DNA of 64,000 nt from contig NZ_BJLY01000003.1 of NCBI RefSeq assembly GCF_006538885.1, positions 372,001-436,000 of the forward strand, in the 5' to 3' direction. Shown piece by piece: positions 26,827 through 35,666 of the stretch (position 1 is the stretch's first letter; every line of letters begins with the position of its first letter). The DNA is from Gluconobacter roseus NBRC 3990 (GTDB lineage Bacteria > Pseudomonadota > Alphaproteobacteria > Acetobacterales > Acetobacteraceae). A model generated the notes under the pieces. It saw only the letters and a list, made by a program, of their open reading frames with translations, had not been told where the DNA came from and made no database searches. The translations under genes were made by a program, and so were the position numbers.

Positions 26827-28400
26827 GCGATACTGCCGGGCATCAGGACTGGAAGCCCAGTCACAATCCGTGGCTTGTGGCCGTCACGGTCACGCTGGCG
26901 GCCTTTATGGAGGTGCTGGACACCACCATCGTCAACGTGGCGCTGCCGCATATCGCGGGATCGCTCGGCAGTTCGTATGATGACGCCACCTGGGCGCTCA
27001 CGTCCTATCTGGTGGCAAACGGAATCGTTCTGACGATTTCGAGCTGGCTGTCGCGGTTGTTCGGCCGCAAACGCTACTTCCTGATCTGCATCACGATGTT
27101 CACCGTCTCGTCCTTCCTGTGCGGACTGGCGACGTCGCTGCCGATGCTCGTGGTGTTCCGTCTCATGCAGGGCTTTTTCGGAGGCGGCCTGCAACCGAGC
27201 CAGCAGTCCATCATTCTGGACACCTTCCCGCCCGAAAAGCGTGGTGCGGCGTTCGGCCTGACCGCCATCGCCACCATTGTCGGCCCGGTTCTGGGCCCGA
27301 TGCTGGGCGGCTATCTGACCGATAATTTCTCCTGGCGCTGGATTTTCTTCGTCAACGTGCCCTTCGGCATCCTGACGGTCATGGCCGTGACGGCGTTCGT
27401 CGAGGATCCGCCATGGGAGCGTCAGAAGCGCGAGAAGGTGGACGTGATCGGCATCAGTCTGATTACGCTGGGCCTCGGCTGCCTTGAGGTCATGTGCGAC
27501 CGCGGCGAGGATGACGACTGGTTCGGTTCACCCTTTATCACCACCATGGCCATACTGGGCGCGATCGGTGTGATCGGTGCGATTCTCTGGTTGTGCTATG
27601 CGAAGAATCCGCTGGTTCGCCTGACGGTTCTCAAGGACCGCAACTTCGCAACCGGCATGCTCCTGATCTCGATGGTCGGCGCCACGCTGTATGCTTCTGC
27701 TATCATCGTTCCGCAGTTCGCCCAGCAGGTGCTCGGCTATACCGCGACGAATTCAGGCCTGCTGCTCGCCCCCGGTGGCGTGGCGGTGATCTGTCTGATT
27801 CCGATTGTGGGGCGGCTGATGAAGTTCATCCAGATGCGCTACATCATCGCCTTTGGGTTCTTCGCGATGGGCATGGCGATGTTCCAGGCTTCGAACCTCT
27901 ATGCCGCGATCGATTTCAAGCATCTGATGTTCTACCGCATCAGCCAGACGGCTTCGCTGGCCTTCCTGTTCGTGCCGATCTCGACGATTGCATATTCGAC
28001 CCTGCCGCGTGAGCTGAACTCGGATGCCTCGGCCCTGTTCTCGATGGCGCGAAACTACATCGGCTCGCTGGCCATTTCGCTGGCAACGGCGGCGATCATC
28101 GAGACCCGTCAGCGCCATCAGGGTTATGTCGCTGATCACATGACGCCGGCCAATCCGGAGTTCAACACCTATATCGCCAATGCCCAGCAGGTCGCACAGG
28201 CGCATGGCTTCACGGCGGCGCAGTCCCATAACATCGCCATCTACAGCCTGTTCCGCGAGTTTACCTCACAGGTCGCCATGCTGGCCTATAACGAGGTGTT
28301 CGACTGGATCGGCGTGATCGCGCTGTTCGTGGTGCCGCTGTGCTTCCTGCTGTCACCCAACGGCAAGAAGGCCGCACAGGCTTCGGGCGGTGGTCACTGA
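26823..28400 (+). CDS. emrB: DHA2-family MFS multidrug efflux transporter (EmrB-like)
   Basis: Proton-driven drug efflux pump of the 14-helix DHA2 family. The 525-residue protein shows motif D1 LDTTIVNVALPHIAG in helix 1, the loop FGRKRYF, motif C in helix 5 (IVGPVLGPMLGGYL) and WRWIFFVNVPFG. It is translationally coupled to the adaptor gene. Its 3' end overlaps the convergent tetR gene by seven bases. Substrates are unknown; hydrophobic antimicrobials or organic acids are typical. Confidence 0.94.
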   Translation: MSDTAGHQDWKPSHNPWLVAVTVTLAAFMEVLDTTIVNVALPHIAGSLGSSYDDATWALTSYLVANGIVLTISSWLSRLFGRKRYFLICITMFTVSSFLCGLATSLPMLVVFRLMQGFFGGGLQPSQQSIILDTFPPEKRGAAFGLTAIATIVGPVLGPMLGGYLTDNFSWRWIFFVNVPFGILTVMAVTAFVEDPPWERQKREKVDVIGISLITLGLGCLEVMCDRGEDDDWFGSPFITTMAILGAIGVIGAILWLCYAKNPLVRLTVLKDRNFATGMLLISMVGATLYASAIIVPQFAQQVLGYTATNSGLLLAPGGVAVICLIPIVGRLMKFIQMRYIIAFGFFAMGMAMFQASNLYAAIDFKHLMFYRISQTASLAFLFVPISTIAYSTLPRELNSDASALFSMARNYIGSLAISLATAAIIETRQRHQGYVADHMTPANPEFNTYIANAQQVAQAHGFTAAQSHNIAIYSLFREFTSQVAMLAYNEVFDWIGVIALFVVPLCFLLSPNGKKAAQASGGGH

Positions 28401-29062
28401 TGGCGCGGTTCGTAGATCTTCAGGAAGCTGTCAGCGGTGAAGGCGGCAAATTCCGCAATCGCCGCATCGCTGTCATCGACCGGCAGGCCGAACCGGCGGC
28501 GCTGGATGATGCGGGCCTGGCACATGAGCATGAACTGCTCGGCCGACAGGCGCGGATCGGCGATCTCCAGCTCTCCACGGGCCACGCTGCGCGTCAGGTA
28601 TTCCGTCAGGTTGCCAAGCGTCCGGTCGAAGCCGTAGCGCCAGAACGTGTCGGCCAGATTGGGGAATTTATCGACCTCGCCGACGATGATGCGATACAGC
28701 CCCAGCGCCATGGGCGAGACCAGCAGGTGGACGGTCATTTCCGCGAACCGGACGAGCGTCACGCGAACGGACTGTCCGTCGCTGCGCGAGAGGGCCTCGA
28801 TTGGCGCGAGACGGCTGCGGGCCTGTTCTTCGAAGAACGCGGAGAACAGGGACGCCTTGCCATTAAAATGGTTGTAAAGCGTCCCCTTGGAGACGCCCGC
28901 CATCTGCGCAATCTGGGACATGGACGCCCCTTCGTATCCGTTTGCCAGAAAGACGGTTCCGGCACCTTTGAGGATCTGTTCGCGCTTGGCGCATCCTACG
29001 GGATCGGCGCTGCCGGCTCCGTCGGGAGTGTCCGCGCTACCGTCGTCCATGATGCCCGTCAT
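28394..29062 (-). CDS. TetR-family transcriptional repressor of the efflux genes
   Basis: A 222-residue regulator with an N-terminal TetR helix-turn-helix (about residues 27-75; ILKGAGTVFLANGYEGASMSQIAQMAGVSKGTLYNHFNGKASLF) and a larger C-terminal ligand-binding half of the AefR-like C-domain type. It sits inside the efflux locus, antisense-oriented between emrB and the outer-membrane factor gene. Two matching 19-base palindromes lie upstream of emrA and in the tetR/outer-membrane-factor intergenic gap, which predicts autoregulation and control of both efflux transcripts. Start 29062 or 29050. Confidence 0.9.
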   Translation of the reverse strand: MTGIMDDGSADTPDGAGSADPVGCAKREQILKGAGTVFLANGYEGASMSQIAQMAGVSKGTLYNHFNGKASLFSAFFEEQARSRLAPIEALSRSDGQSVRVTLVRFAEMTVHLLVSPMALGLYRIIVGEVDKFPNLADTFWRYGFDRTLGNLTEYLTRSVARGELEIADPRLSAEQFMLMCQARIIQRRRFGLPVDDSDAAIAEFAAFTADSFLKIYEPRHQ

Positions 29063-29108
29063 GTGAGCGAAAGATCCTTCTGTCCGTCAGGTCAAGTTCC
29101 TGACATGC

Positions 29109-29127
29109 TGACCGAGCCGGTCGGTCA
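29109..29127. promoter_or_regulatory. Candidate TetR operator 2 (between tetR and the outer-membrane factor gene)
   Basis: A perfect inverted repeat TGACCGA/TCGGTCA with centre GCCGG, differing from operator 1 only within the five central bases. It lies 46 bases before the tetR start on one strand and 33 before the outer-membrane factor start on the other, placed to control both. Confidence 0.75.
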
Positions 29128-29160
29128 CCGCAAGATCATTTCCGCTTCAGGAGTTTCTTT

Positions 29161-30738
29161 GTGAGCGCAGCCTTCACTTCCCGCGCGCTGCTTTGCGGCT
29201 GCGCCCTGTTCACCCTGTCCGGCTGCCTCATGGTGGGACCTGAATACCATGCGCCCAAGCCCTGGTCGCCGGCGCATTATACCGATCATATGGCTGGCGC
29301 GCCCGACAGCATCGTCAGCGAGATGAAGGCTGACAGTCACTGGTGGCAGGTCTTCCACGATCCGGAGCTGACCTCGCTGGAAGACCGTCTGGTCAACCAG
29401 AACCTGTCCTTCCGCCTCGCGACCGCCAATCTGGCGCAGAGCCGCGCGCAGCTCATCATGGCGGGTGCCGAGCGCTTCCCGGCTCTGAGCGCTTCAGGTT
29501 CATACCAGCGCAGCCAGTACAGCACCAAGCAGTTGCAGGAAATCATCGGCCATGTCGCGGGTGGTATTGCCAAGTCCGAAGGTGGCTCGATTGGCAGCAC
29601 CGTCGGCCCGATGCTTCAGAACGCGGCTGGCGGGGCGACTATCCCGCTGCTGAACCAGTGGCGCAGCGCGATCGATGCGACTTATGAAATCGATCTGTGG
29701 GGCCGCGTGGCGCATCAGTATGATGCCGCCAAGGCCGACCTTCAGGCGACGGATGAAGAGCGTCGTTCCGTCCTCATCGCCCAGCAGGCCGACATGGCGC
29801 ATGGCTATATGAGCCTGCGCGGCGATCAGCAGCGCCTGAAGATCCTGCGCGACAATCTCGGCATCCTCACGCAGATCACCTCCATCGCGCAGGAGCGCTA
29901 TCGCGGTGGTCTGGTGACGGAACTGGATGTTGATTCCGCACAGGCTCGCCTGCACGACACGCAGGGTCAGGAAGCACAGCTTGAACAGGCTGTGGCGCAG
30001 GAAGAGAACGCACTCGCCCTGCTTCTGGGCGCCCCGCCTGAAAGCCTGAATGCCGAGCTGGAAAAGAACGCCGGCGTGCCGGTCGTTCCGCCGGTGGTGC
30101 CCGTCGGCCTTCCGTCCGAACTGGCCCATCGCCGCCCGGACATCCGCGAGGCCGAAGCCCGCCTGCGCGGTGCAGTCGCCGAAGTGGGCGAGGCCACGGC
30201 GGATTTCTATCCGAAGGTCACGATCAACGCCGATTTCGGCTTCCAGACCCTGTCCTTCCGCGATCTGGGCTTCTGGAACGCACGGGCCTGGAACGTGGGC
30301 CCGTCCATCTCCCTGCCGATCTTCCAGGGCGGCCGTCTGTATGGCCAGCTCGAGCTGAAGAAATACGCGCAGAAGGCCGCAGCGATTTCCTATCAGCAGA
30401 CGGTCATCAAGGCCTGGCATGACGTGGACAACGCGCTGATTGCCTATCGCGACGAGCAGCTGCATCGTCAGGGCCTGCAGAACGCCGTCAACGACAACAG
30501 CAAGGCGCTCATGCTGGCGCAGAGCCAGTATCGCAGCGGCCTGACGAACTACTTGAACGTCCTGAACGCGCAGGCGCAGCTCCAGTCCGCACAGCTTGAC
30601 CTCGCCAGCAGCGACGCCACGCTGGCGACTAATCTGACGCGTCTTTACAACGCGCTCGGCGGCGGCTGGGAAGACGCACTCCCCGACAGCCGCGATGTGG
30701 CCAAGGCGCAGCTCGCTTCCGTCACCCCCGGCCCCTGA
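29161..30738 (+). CDS. NodT/OprM-family outer-membrane efflux lipoprotein
   Basis: TolC-like outer-membrane channel of a tripartite pump. The 525-residue precursor starts with GTG and has a lipoprotein signal with lipobox LSGC (Cys21), then MVGPEYHAP typical of the RND/EmrAB outer-membrane lipoprotein family, and two OEP repeats with long amphipathic helices (about 75-275 and 290-500). LAHRRPDIREAEARLRGAVAEVGEATADFYPKV spans the start of the second repeat. It follows the TetR operator and completes the EmrA/EmrB system. A perfect hairpin separates it from the convergent aldolase. Confidence 0.92.
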   Translation: MSAAFTSRALLCGCALFTLSGCLMVGPEYHAPKPWSPAHYTDHMAGAPDSIVSEMKADSHWWQVFHDPELTSLEDRLVNQNLSFRLATANLAQSRAQLIMAGAERFPALSASGSYQRSQYSTKQLQEIIGHVAGGIAKSEGGSIGSTVGPMLQNAAGGATIPLLNQWRSAIDATYEIDLWGRVAHQYDAAKADLQATDEERRSVLIAQQADMAHGYMSLRGDQQRLKILRDNLGILTQITSIAQERYRGGLVTELDVDSAQARLHDTQGQEAQLEQAVAQEENALALLLGAPPESLNAELEKNAGVPVVPPVVPVGLPSELAHRRPDIREAEARLRGAVAEVGEATADFYPKVTINADFGFQTLSFRDLGFWNARAWNVGPSISLPIFQGGRLYGQLELKKYAQKAAAISYQQTVIKAWHDVDNALIAYRDEQLHRQGLQNAVNDNSKALMLAQSQYRSGLTNYLNVLNAQAQLQSAQLDLASSDATLATNLTRLYNALGGGWEDALPDSRDVAKAQLASVTPGP

Positions 30739-30752
30739 AATCCGGCAAACCA

Positions 30753-30778
30753 GTTCAGGAGGCCGGAGCCTCCTGAAC
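30753..30778. terminator. Hairpin between convergent outer-membrane factor and aldolase genes
   Basis: A perfect 11-bp stem (30753-30763 with 30768-30778) and CGGA loop in the 50-base gap between two convergent genes. It lacks a T run on either strand, so it is a probable bidirectional transcript end rather than a textbook terminator. Confidence 0.55.
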
Positions 30779-30788
30779 GCCGGTCCCG

Positions 30789-31865
30789 TCAGGATTTGCG
30801 GGCGACGGACCGGCCCTTGGAGCCTAGGATTTCGAAGGCTTCATCCAGCCGCTCGACAATGGATTTCTCGCCCACGCGCAGCCATTTGCGCGGATCGTAG
30901 AGCGACTTCATTGGTTTGTCGGTGCCGGGCTCGATCTGGTGCTGGAAGGCGACCGGATGCTCCAGAACGTAGCTGCCCACGCCATGCGCGAAAGCGAACT
31001 GGATGTCAGTGTCGAGGTTCATCTTGAACACGCCATAGGACACGGCGGCATCGATTTCCCCGATCGTCGAACCCGATCCACCATGAAAGACCAGAGGCAG
31101 CGGCTTGGGACCGCTCTGCGTCGCCTTCTGAACGGCATCCTGCGAGTTCTTCAGGATTTCGGGACGAAGCTGCACATTGCCCGGCTTGTAGACACCATGG
31201 ACATTGCCGAAAGACGCGGCGATCGACACGGTCCCGATCGGGGAGAGCAGGTTCCACGCCTTCAGCACGTCTTCGGGCTGCGTGTAGAGATGCGCGTTGT
31301 CCGCACCCTCTTCGAGATCATGGCCGATGCCATCTTCCTCGCCACCCGTAACACCCAGTTCGATTTCCAGCCCCATGCCCAGCGGCGCCAGACGTTTCAG
31401 CATGGCGGCCGAGGTTGCAAGGTTCTCTTCTAAAGGCTCCGTGGAAAGATCGAGCATGTGAGACGTGAAGAGCGGCTTGCCGGTCGCCTTGAACTCGTCC
31501 TCGCTCATCGTGATGAGGTCGTTGAGCCAGGGGATCAGCCTGCGGTCGGCGTGATCGGTATGGAGAATGACAGCGATGCCGTATTCCTTCGCCAGAAGAT
31601 GGACATGACGCGCCATGGACGCCGCGCCGAGCACACGGGCGCGATGGGCATCCGGCAGGCCTTCGCCCGCATAAAAACGCGCGCCACCATTGGAAACCTG
31701 AATGACGACGTCCGATCCGTTGCGGGCAGCGGCTTCCAAAACCGCGTTGACGCTGTCGGTGCCAACGACATTGATGGCAGGAAGGGCATAGCCCCCTTCG
31801 TGGCAGGCCTTGATCAGGGCCGCATAACTGGCGCCACTGACGACGCCGGGGGAAACTCGTAACAT
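30789..31865 (-). CDS. fba: Class II fructose-bisphosphate aldolase
   Basis: Zinc aldolase cleaving fructose-1,6-bisphosphate to dihydroxyacetone phosphate and glyceraldehyde-3-phosphate. The 358-residue protein matches the class IIA form: ALPAINVVGTDSVNAVLEAA, the zinc/catalytic HTDHADRR (HTDHC in E. coli), LELGVTGGEEDG, FGNVHGVYKPGNV and the phosphate-binding FHGGSGS. The ATG at 31865 is favoured over 31880 because MLRVSPGVVSG resembles family N-termini. It is monocistronic in the visible sequence. Acetic acid bacteria often lack phosphofructokinase, so it may act mainly in the pentose phosphate/gluconeogenic direction (inference). Confidence 0.94.
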   Translation of the reverse strand: MLRVSPGVVSGASYAALIKACHEGGYALPAINVVGTDSVNAVLEAAARNGSDVVIQVSNGGARFYAGEGLPDAHRARVLGAASMARHVHLLAKEYGIAVILHTDHADRRLIPWLNDLITMSEDEFKATGKPLFTSHMLDLSTEPLEENLATSAAMLKRLAPLGMGLEIELGVTGGEEDGIGHDLEEGADNAHLYTQPEDVLKAWNLLSPIGTVSIAASFGNVHGVYKPGNVQLRPEILKNSQDAVQKATQSGPKPLPLVFHGGSGSTIGEIDAAVSYGVFKMNLDTDIQFAFAHGVGSYVLEHPVAFQHQIEPGTDKPMKSLYDPRKWLRVGEKSIVERLDEAFEILGSKGRSVARKS

Positions 31866-32262
31866 TGGCGACTCCAACACAACGCATGAAACGGGCCAGC
31901 AGAACGGGCATGGCCGTGATGCGTTGTACTGTACGATGCTAGGTTAAGTTGACAAAAGGTCTATACGCTCTGCCCGAGATCCACTTCACTTTGTGGTTGT
32001 AAGATAGCGACCAGAGAAAACAGATACGGCAAGAGATCATCTAACGGATTAGCAAGGGCTGATGAATGGCCCTGTTCTATCTTTTGACCGGAAAGGAAAT
32101 AGTGCGGTTATCTCTCGGAATGGATAGCCACTTAGCTTATTCAAACAATGGGACAGAAGTTCAGTATTTACATCAGTATCGGCTGCCCTTCTGGGCAGCC
32201 TTTTTTAAGATTCATATGGATTATTTTGATATAATCAACATTATTTCCATAAATTGATTATA
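31866..32262. other. Gene-poor stretch upstream of the aldolase, ending in an orphan terminator
   Basis: Composition drops from GC-rich to AT-rich across this stretch. The minus strand has a weak promoter-like pair (TTGTCA and TACAGT, 16 apart, around 31927-31954) that could serve the aldolase. On the plus strand the only open frame of note (32066-32257, 63 codons) runs through a terminator and has no recognisable features, so I do not call it a gene. The stretch may hold a small RNA ending at 32206. Confidence 0.4.
32181..32206 (+). terminator. Orphan rho-independent terminator
   Basis: A perfect 8-bp GC-rich stem (32181-32188 with 32193-32200), TTCT loop and six T. No convincing protein gene lies upstream on this strand, since the aldolase is on the other strand, so it likely ends a small non-coding transcript or is a relic. 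Confidence 0.8.
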
Positions 32263-33348
32263 TCAGTGAAATTTATTTTCTAACTCTCTAGTAATTTTAA
32301 CATATTCCTCAACATACGTTTGGCTGTTAAGAGATTTTTGCATATAATTCTGTATATTCTCAACCATACGGGCACGTTTTTCTTTGTTGCCCAAGAGAAT
32401 TTTTATAGCTTCGCTTAGTGCGTCAGAATCATTGGGCGGAATAAAATATACCATGTCATCGGTAAAGTAGTCTCTAAGGCCTCCTGTGTCTGTTACAATG
32501 CAAGGGACCCCCATAACCCCAGACTCTTCAACAACTGTCAGGCCACTTACATAGTTATTCCGATCTAATGGGACGATGACTAATATGGCTTTTTCATAAA
32601 AAGAAGCCATATCATTATTTGTCTTTAATTTAGCAATTATCATGTTGGAATGTTTGTCGGCAATATTAATTGCAGCAGCACTTTGTGTAGCAAGGAAAAA
32701 ATTTATATTTGTCATGCGAGAAGCACAGGCTGCAAGTGTAGCCCAATCTCGTGAACGGTCGTTTCCGACGGCTACAATGTTACCAACATCTTTTTCGAAA
32801 TATGGAACCATTTCGTCACATCGAATCCCAAATTTTGTAAATTCAATCCGATTATGTGGAAACATTTTCTTGGCGATGTCAGAATTAACTTTGCTATTAA
32901 ATGTCAGTACGTCAACATCTTTCAAAAGCCAGCGATAAATAAGCTGTCTAATTTTATTTCTGGGCCACTTATCAATAAGCCAGACACTTTGACCAATAAC
33001 CTTTATGTTTTTCGCAGAAAAAATTTTCTTTAATAACATGACTCCAAGGGTTTGTGATTCGTTGTATGTCCAAACCACATCGGTCCCTGCCATAATATTT
33101 TTTCGATTTCTCCAGACGTGTACGAAATCGAAACCAAGTACTAATCTTGCGGCGTATCGAACGGATTTCTGAAATAAGTTTTCTTTTACAATATCTTCAG
33201 AGTATGTAATTTTAATTTCACTGGAATTAGCTCTGTTGTATCCATAAGCATAAGGCTCATTGGTCCCGAGTATCTTCCCTTGTCGAAATTTCTCATTCCA
33301 GTTTTTGGCGCCATACCCATGGCTTAACTGGACAAAAACCCTAATCAT
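32263..33348 (-). CDS. GT4-type (GT-B) glycosyltransferase, AT-rich
   Basis: A 361-residue cytoplasmic glycosyltransferase of the GT-B fold. The C-terminal half has the GT4 pattern SGLTVVEESGVMGVPCIVTDTGGLRDYF (nucleotide-sugar binding E-x7-E region) and residues 190-215 carry the interdomain strand IVAVGNDRSRDWATL. The N-terminal acceptor domain is unrelated to any family I can name. GAGG precedes the ATG. Codon use is strongly A/T-ending, unlike the surrounding GC-rich genes, which argues for horizontal acquisition. Sugar donor and acceptor are unknown; surface polysaccharide is the natural guess because a second AT-rich glycosyltransferase lies nearby. Confidence 0.82.
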   Translation of the reverse strand: MIRVFVQLSHGYGAKNWNEKFRQGKILGTNEPYAYGYNRANSSEIKITYSEDIVKENLFQKSVRYAARLVLGFDFVHVWRNRKNIMAGTDVVWTYNESQTLGVMLLKKIFSAKNIKVIGQSVWLIDKWPRNKIRQLIYRWLLKDVDVLTFNSKVNSDIAKKMFPHNRIEFTKFGIRCDEMVPYFEKDVGNIVAVGNDRSRDWATLAACASRMTNINFFLATQSAAAINIADKHSNMIIAKLKTNNDMASFYEKAILVIVPLDRNNYVSGLTVVEESGVMGVPCIVTDTGGLRDYFTDDMVYFIPPNDSDALSEAIKILLGNKEKRARMVENIQNYMQKSLNSQTYVEEYVKITRELENKFH

Positions 33349-34347
33349 TATCTACCTCTATTTATAATAGATATCGCTGCTGAAGCAGCGCAATTCCAAG
33401 TTTTGGATTTAGGGATTTCACCAGAAATATTATATTAAAGAAAGCCTAATTTTGGTCTTGAAAACAGAAATTTTAAGATTGTTTATTGTAAAACGCTATG
33501 GATTCATCGAAATTTATTAACGTTTCTATTATTATTAAATATCATATAAATAAAAATAAAATAAAAATACTTTTTTGAGTTAATTTTGCGTTAAAAAATG
33601 CAAACTTTTACTACATACAATATGTAAATAAATATAATTGAGATTATTTCAAATTATGGAAAATTTCATGATAAAAATGTGTGTAGAAAAAATGATTCTT
33701 TTGAAATAATCAGAAAAAGAATTTCCTTGATATTATTGGTTGTCACAGGAACCCTAAAATCTAGTGTCTATTTTCAAGGCCGTCTCCTAATAGCTGTATA
33801 ATCCGAGACTGGAATTCGGCGAGGACAAAGCCAAAAAAGCGTTCCTTATTGTCGTATTGGGTACAAAAAACGGTGCTATCGAGCATACGTTACTAACTAT
33901 ATAACTCAGCCCCAGATTTGCAGGATCTGTAAAAGAGCATTCTAGACATCCTGTTCAGCCCAATGACAAAACTGAAGTAGGCAGAATTTCACCTGTCTTA
34001 GTGTTCATGTATGTCTCGAGCCTGTGCGCGGAGCATTCCTTAAGAAAAGGACGGTTGTCTCTAGTTGTTCAAGACTAATGCTCGCGCTCAAACCGTAGCA
34101 GCAACCCAGCCATGGCATTCCTGATCCATCACATTATTTCGTACTAAGCCTGCTTTTGCTTTGTTTGCCCGGTATTCCGCAGCCACAAATTGGGTTAAAT
34201 CTCAGGAAAATTGTATAGGTTTTTGTCAATGCGGCCTAGGCGTTTAATGCTGTAACATCACCTAATATTTTCATCTGACAAAATTTTCTGTTTTATGGTG
34301 TTTGTTGTAACGTATTTTTCCTAAAATTTAGCATATCTAGGTGTTTT
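33349..34347. other. AT-rich intergenic kilobase with no recognisable gene
   Basis: About 1 kb between two divergently oriented glycosyltransferase genes. 33400-33750 is very AT-rich with A and T runs; 33760-34260 is more balanced and looks like decayed coding sequence, but every frame on both strands has stops and no family match is recognisable. No RNA gene or long repeat was seen. It may contain promoters for both flanking genes. Its composition shift in the middle suggests a patchwork of insertions and deletions. Confidence 0.5.
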
Positions 34348-35361
34348 GTGAACAAACCCGATTATCTCGTGTCAGTCATTATTCCGGCATATAATGCGGG
34401 TGATTTTATCGAACAAGCCGTTCACTCTGTCTTGAAACAGACGATGAACTCGGTTGAGGTTATTATTATCAATGATGCTTCTAGTGACGACACTAGAGAA
34501 AAAGCACTGAAGCTCTGTGATCTCGATAAACGTATTATATATTATGAAAATGATAAAAATCTTGGAGTTTCCGCGTCAAGAAATATTGGCATAATGAAAG
34601 CTAGATCGAAATATATATCAATACTTGATTCTGATGATTATTGGAAAGGAAATAGATTATCGGTGATGATAGAGTATATGGAAAAAAATAATCTCGATAT
34701 GCTTGCAGACCAGCTTATTGTAACAAGTAAAAATTCTCAAGAAAATGCATTTTGTCCTGAATGGATGGCGTATGATAATTATATAAATGTATTCCGTTAT
34801 ATGTCCATGGACTGGCCTGGTCTAAAAGGAACTATGCCACTCTGTTACATGAAGCCTATTTTCAGAAGGGAATTTCTAATAAGAGAGAATATTTTCTATA
34901 ATGAGGAATTGAGTCTGGGCGAAGATTCTTTGTTTTATTCTTGTGTTGTGATGGCTGGAGCAAGGTTTATGCTTATTCCAGATGCATTGTATTTTTATAC
35001 TGTGAGGGACGGTTCTCTTTCAAAAGTAGGTCTGCCAGCATTGCAGTTAATGAAAATACCAAAGAAATTAACAGAGTTTTGTATTTCAAAAAAAATCAAC
35101 ATAGACCAAAAAATTTCTTTTGCCATAGAAAGTAAGTACCAATCCTTTCTTTTGAAGCATTCAATTGATCTAATAAAATGTGGGTTTTATAAAAAATCAT
35201 TATCTTTTCTAATGATGGTGAATATATCCACTTACGCAAGGTGGTTCCTGTATTTTATAAAAACTCTAATCAAGAAATTTTTTATTTTATTGGGCTTTAA
35301 ATTTGGGGAGAGGGCAAAAATCGATCCGCCATTTATATCAACTTTAAGGCGCATGCACTGA
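34348..35361 (+). CDS. GT2-family (GT-A) glycosyltransferase, AT-rich
   Basis: A 337-residue cytoplasmic enzyme of glycosyltransferase family 2. It opens with VSVIIPAYNAGDFIEQAVHSVLKQTM, followed by NDASSDDT (UDP-sugar binding), NLGVSASRNIG and the metal-binding LDSDDYW (DxD, about residue 94-99); GEDSLFY in the second half matches the usual catalytic ED region. The start is GTG. Codon use is A/T-ending throughout, as in the other glycosyltransferase. Its last part is hydrophobic and basic (YFIKTLIKKFFILLGFKFG), possibly a membrane-associating tail. The IS5-like remnant begins right after its stop. Confidence 0.88.
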   Translation: MNKPDYLVSVIIPAYNAGDFIEQAVHSVLKQTMNSVEVIIINDASSDDTREKALKLCDLDKRIIYYENDKNLGVSASRNIGIMKARSKYISILDSDDYWKGNRLSVMIEYMEKNNLDMLADQLIVTSKNSQENAFCPEWMAYDNYINVFRYMSMDWPGLKGTMPLCYMKPIFRREFLIRENIFYNEELSLGEDSLFYSCVVMAGARFMLIPDALYFYTVRDGSLSKVGLPALQLMKIPKKLTEFCISKKINIDQKISFAIESKYQSFLLKHSIDLIKCGFYKKSLSFLMMVNISTYARWFLYFIKTLIKKFFILLGFKFGERAKIDPPFISTLRRMH

Positions 35362-35364
35362 ATT

Positions 35365-35392
35365 GTAGGGTTCAGGGCTCATAGCCTGAACA
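35365..35392. repeat. Candidate insertion-sequence end (short inverted repeat)
   Basis: GTTCAGG and CCTGAAC arms with a short centre lie at the outer edge of the transposase remnant, next to the glycosyltransferase stop. They overlap the predicted end of the transposase frame. I could not find the partner end in the window, consistent with a truncated element. Confidence 0.35.
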
Positions 35393-35620
35393 TGGCGGTT
35401 GTAGTGAGACAGATGAGCGAGAAGAAGGTATCTAGGAAACTGTCATCGCATCTTGCAATCCGTCTCCAGTCCTTGAACCTTTCGAAGATAATCTCGATGT
35501 GGTTTCGGTTCCTGTAGCGCTGCCAGTCAGTTTTCTGTGGTGTGCTGCAGCTTTTACGTGATGGAATAATTGGCAGGATCCCATGGATCAGCAGGTTCTG
35601 TTGGGAACAGTTGTTGTCAG
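35379..35620 (-). pseudogene. C-terminal remnant of an IS5-family transposase
   Basis: The minus strand encodes about 80 residues that match the C-terminal end of IS5/IS427-type DDE transposases: LPIIPSRKS, then RYRNRNHIEIIFERFKDWRR with the final catalytic Glu context, then IARCDDSFLDTFFSLICL. The frame fuses into unrelated sequence upstream (antisense to the response regulator), so the N-terminal two thirds of the transposase and one terminal repeat are missing. The remnant marks the boundary between the AT-rich glycosyltransferase patch and GC-rich chromosome. Confidence 0.82.
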
Positions 35621-35666
35621 GATTTGTTGCTTGTGATGCCAACCTTATGGAGACTATGGAAAAGAC

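Noticed and set aside
31949-31954. TTGACA on the plus strand as a promoter
   Set aside because: No acceptable -10 element at 15-19 base spacing; the opposite strand gives an equally weak pair for the aldolase.
32066-32257. 63-codon plus-strand open frame near the orphan terminator
   Set aside because: It runs straight through a strong terminator, has no clear ribosome-binding site and no recognisable sequence features.
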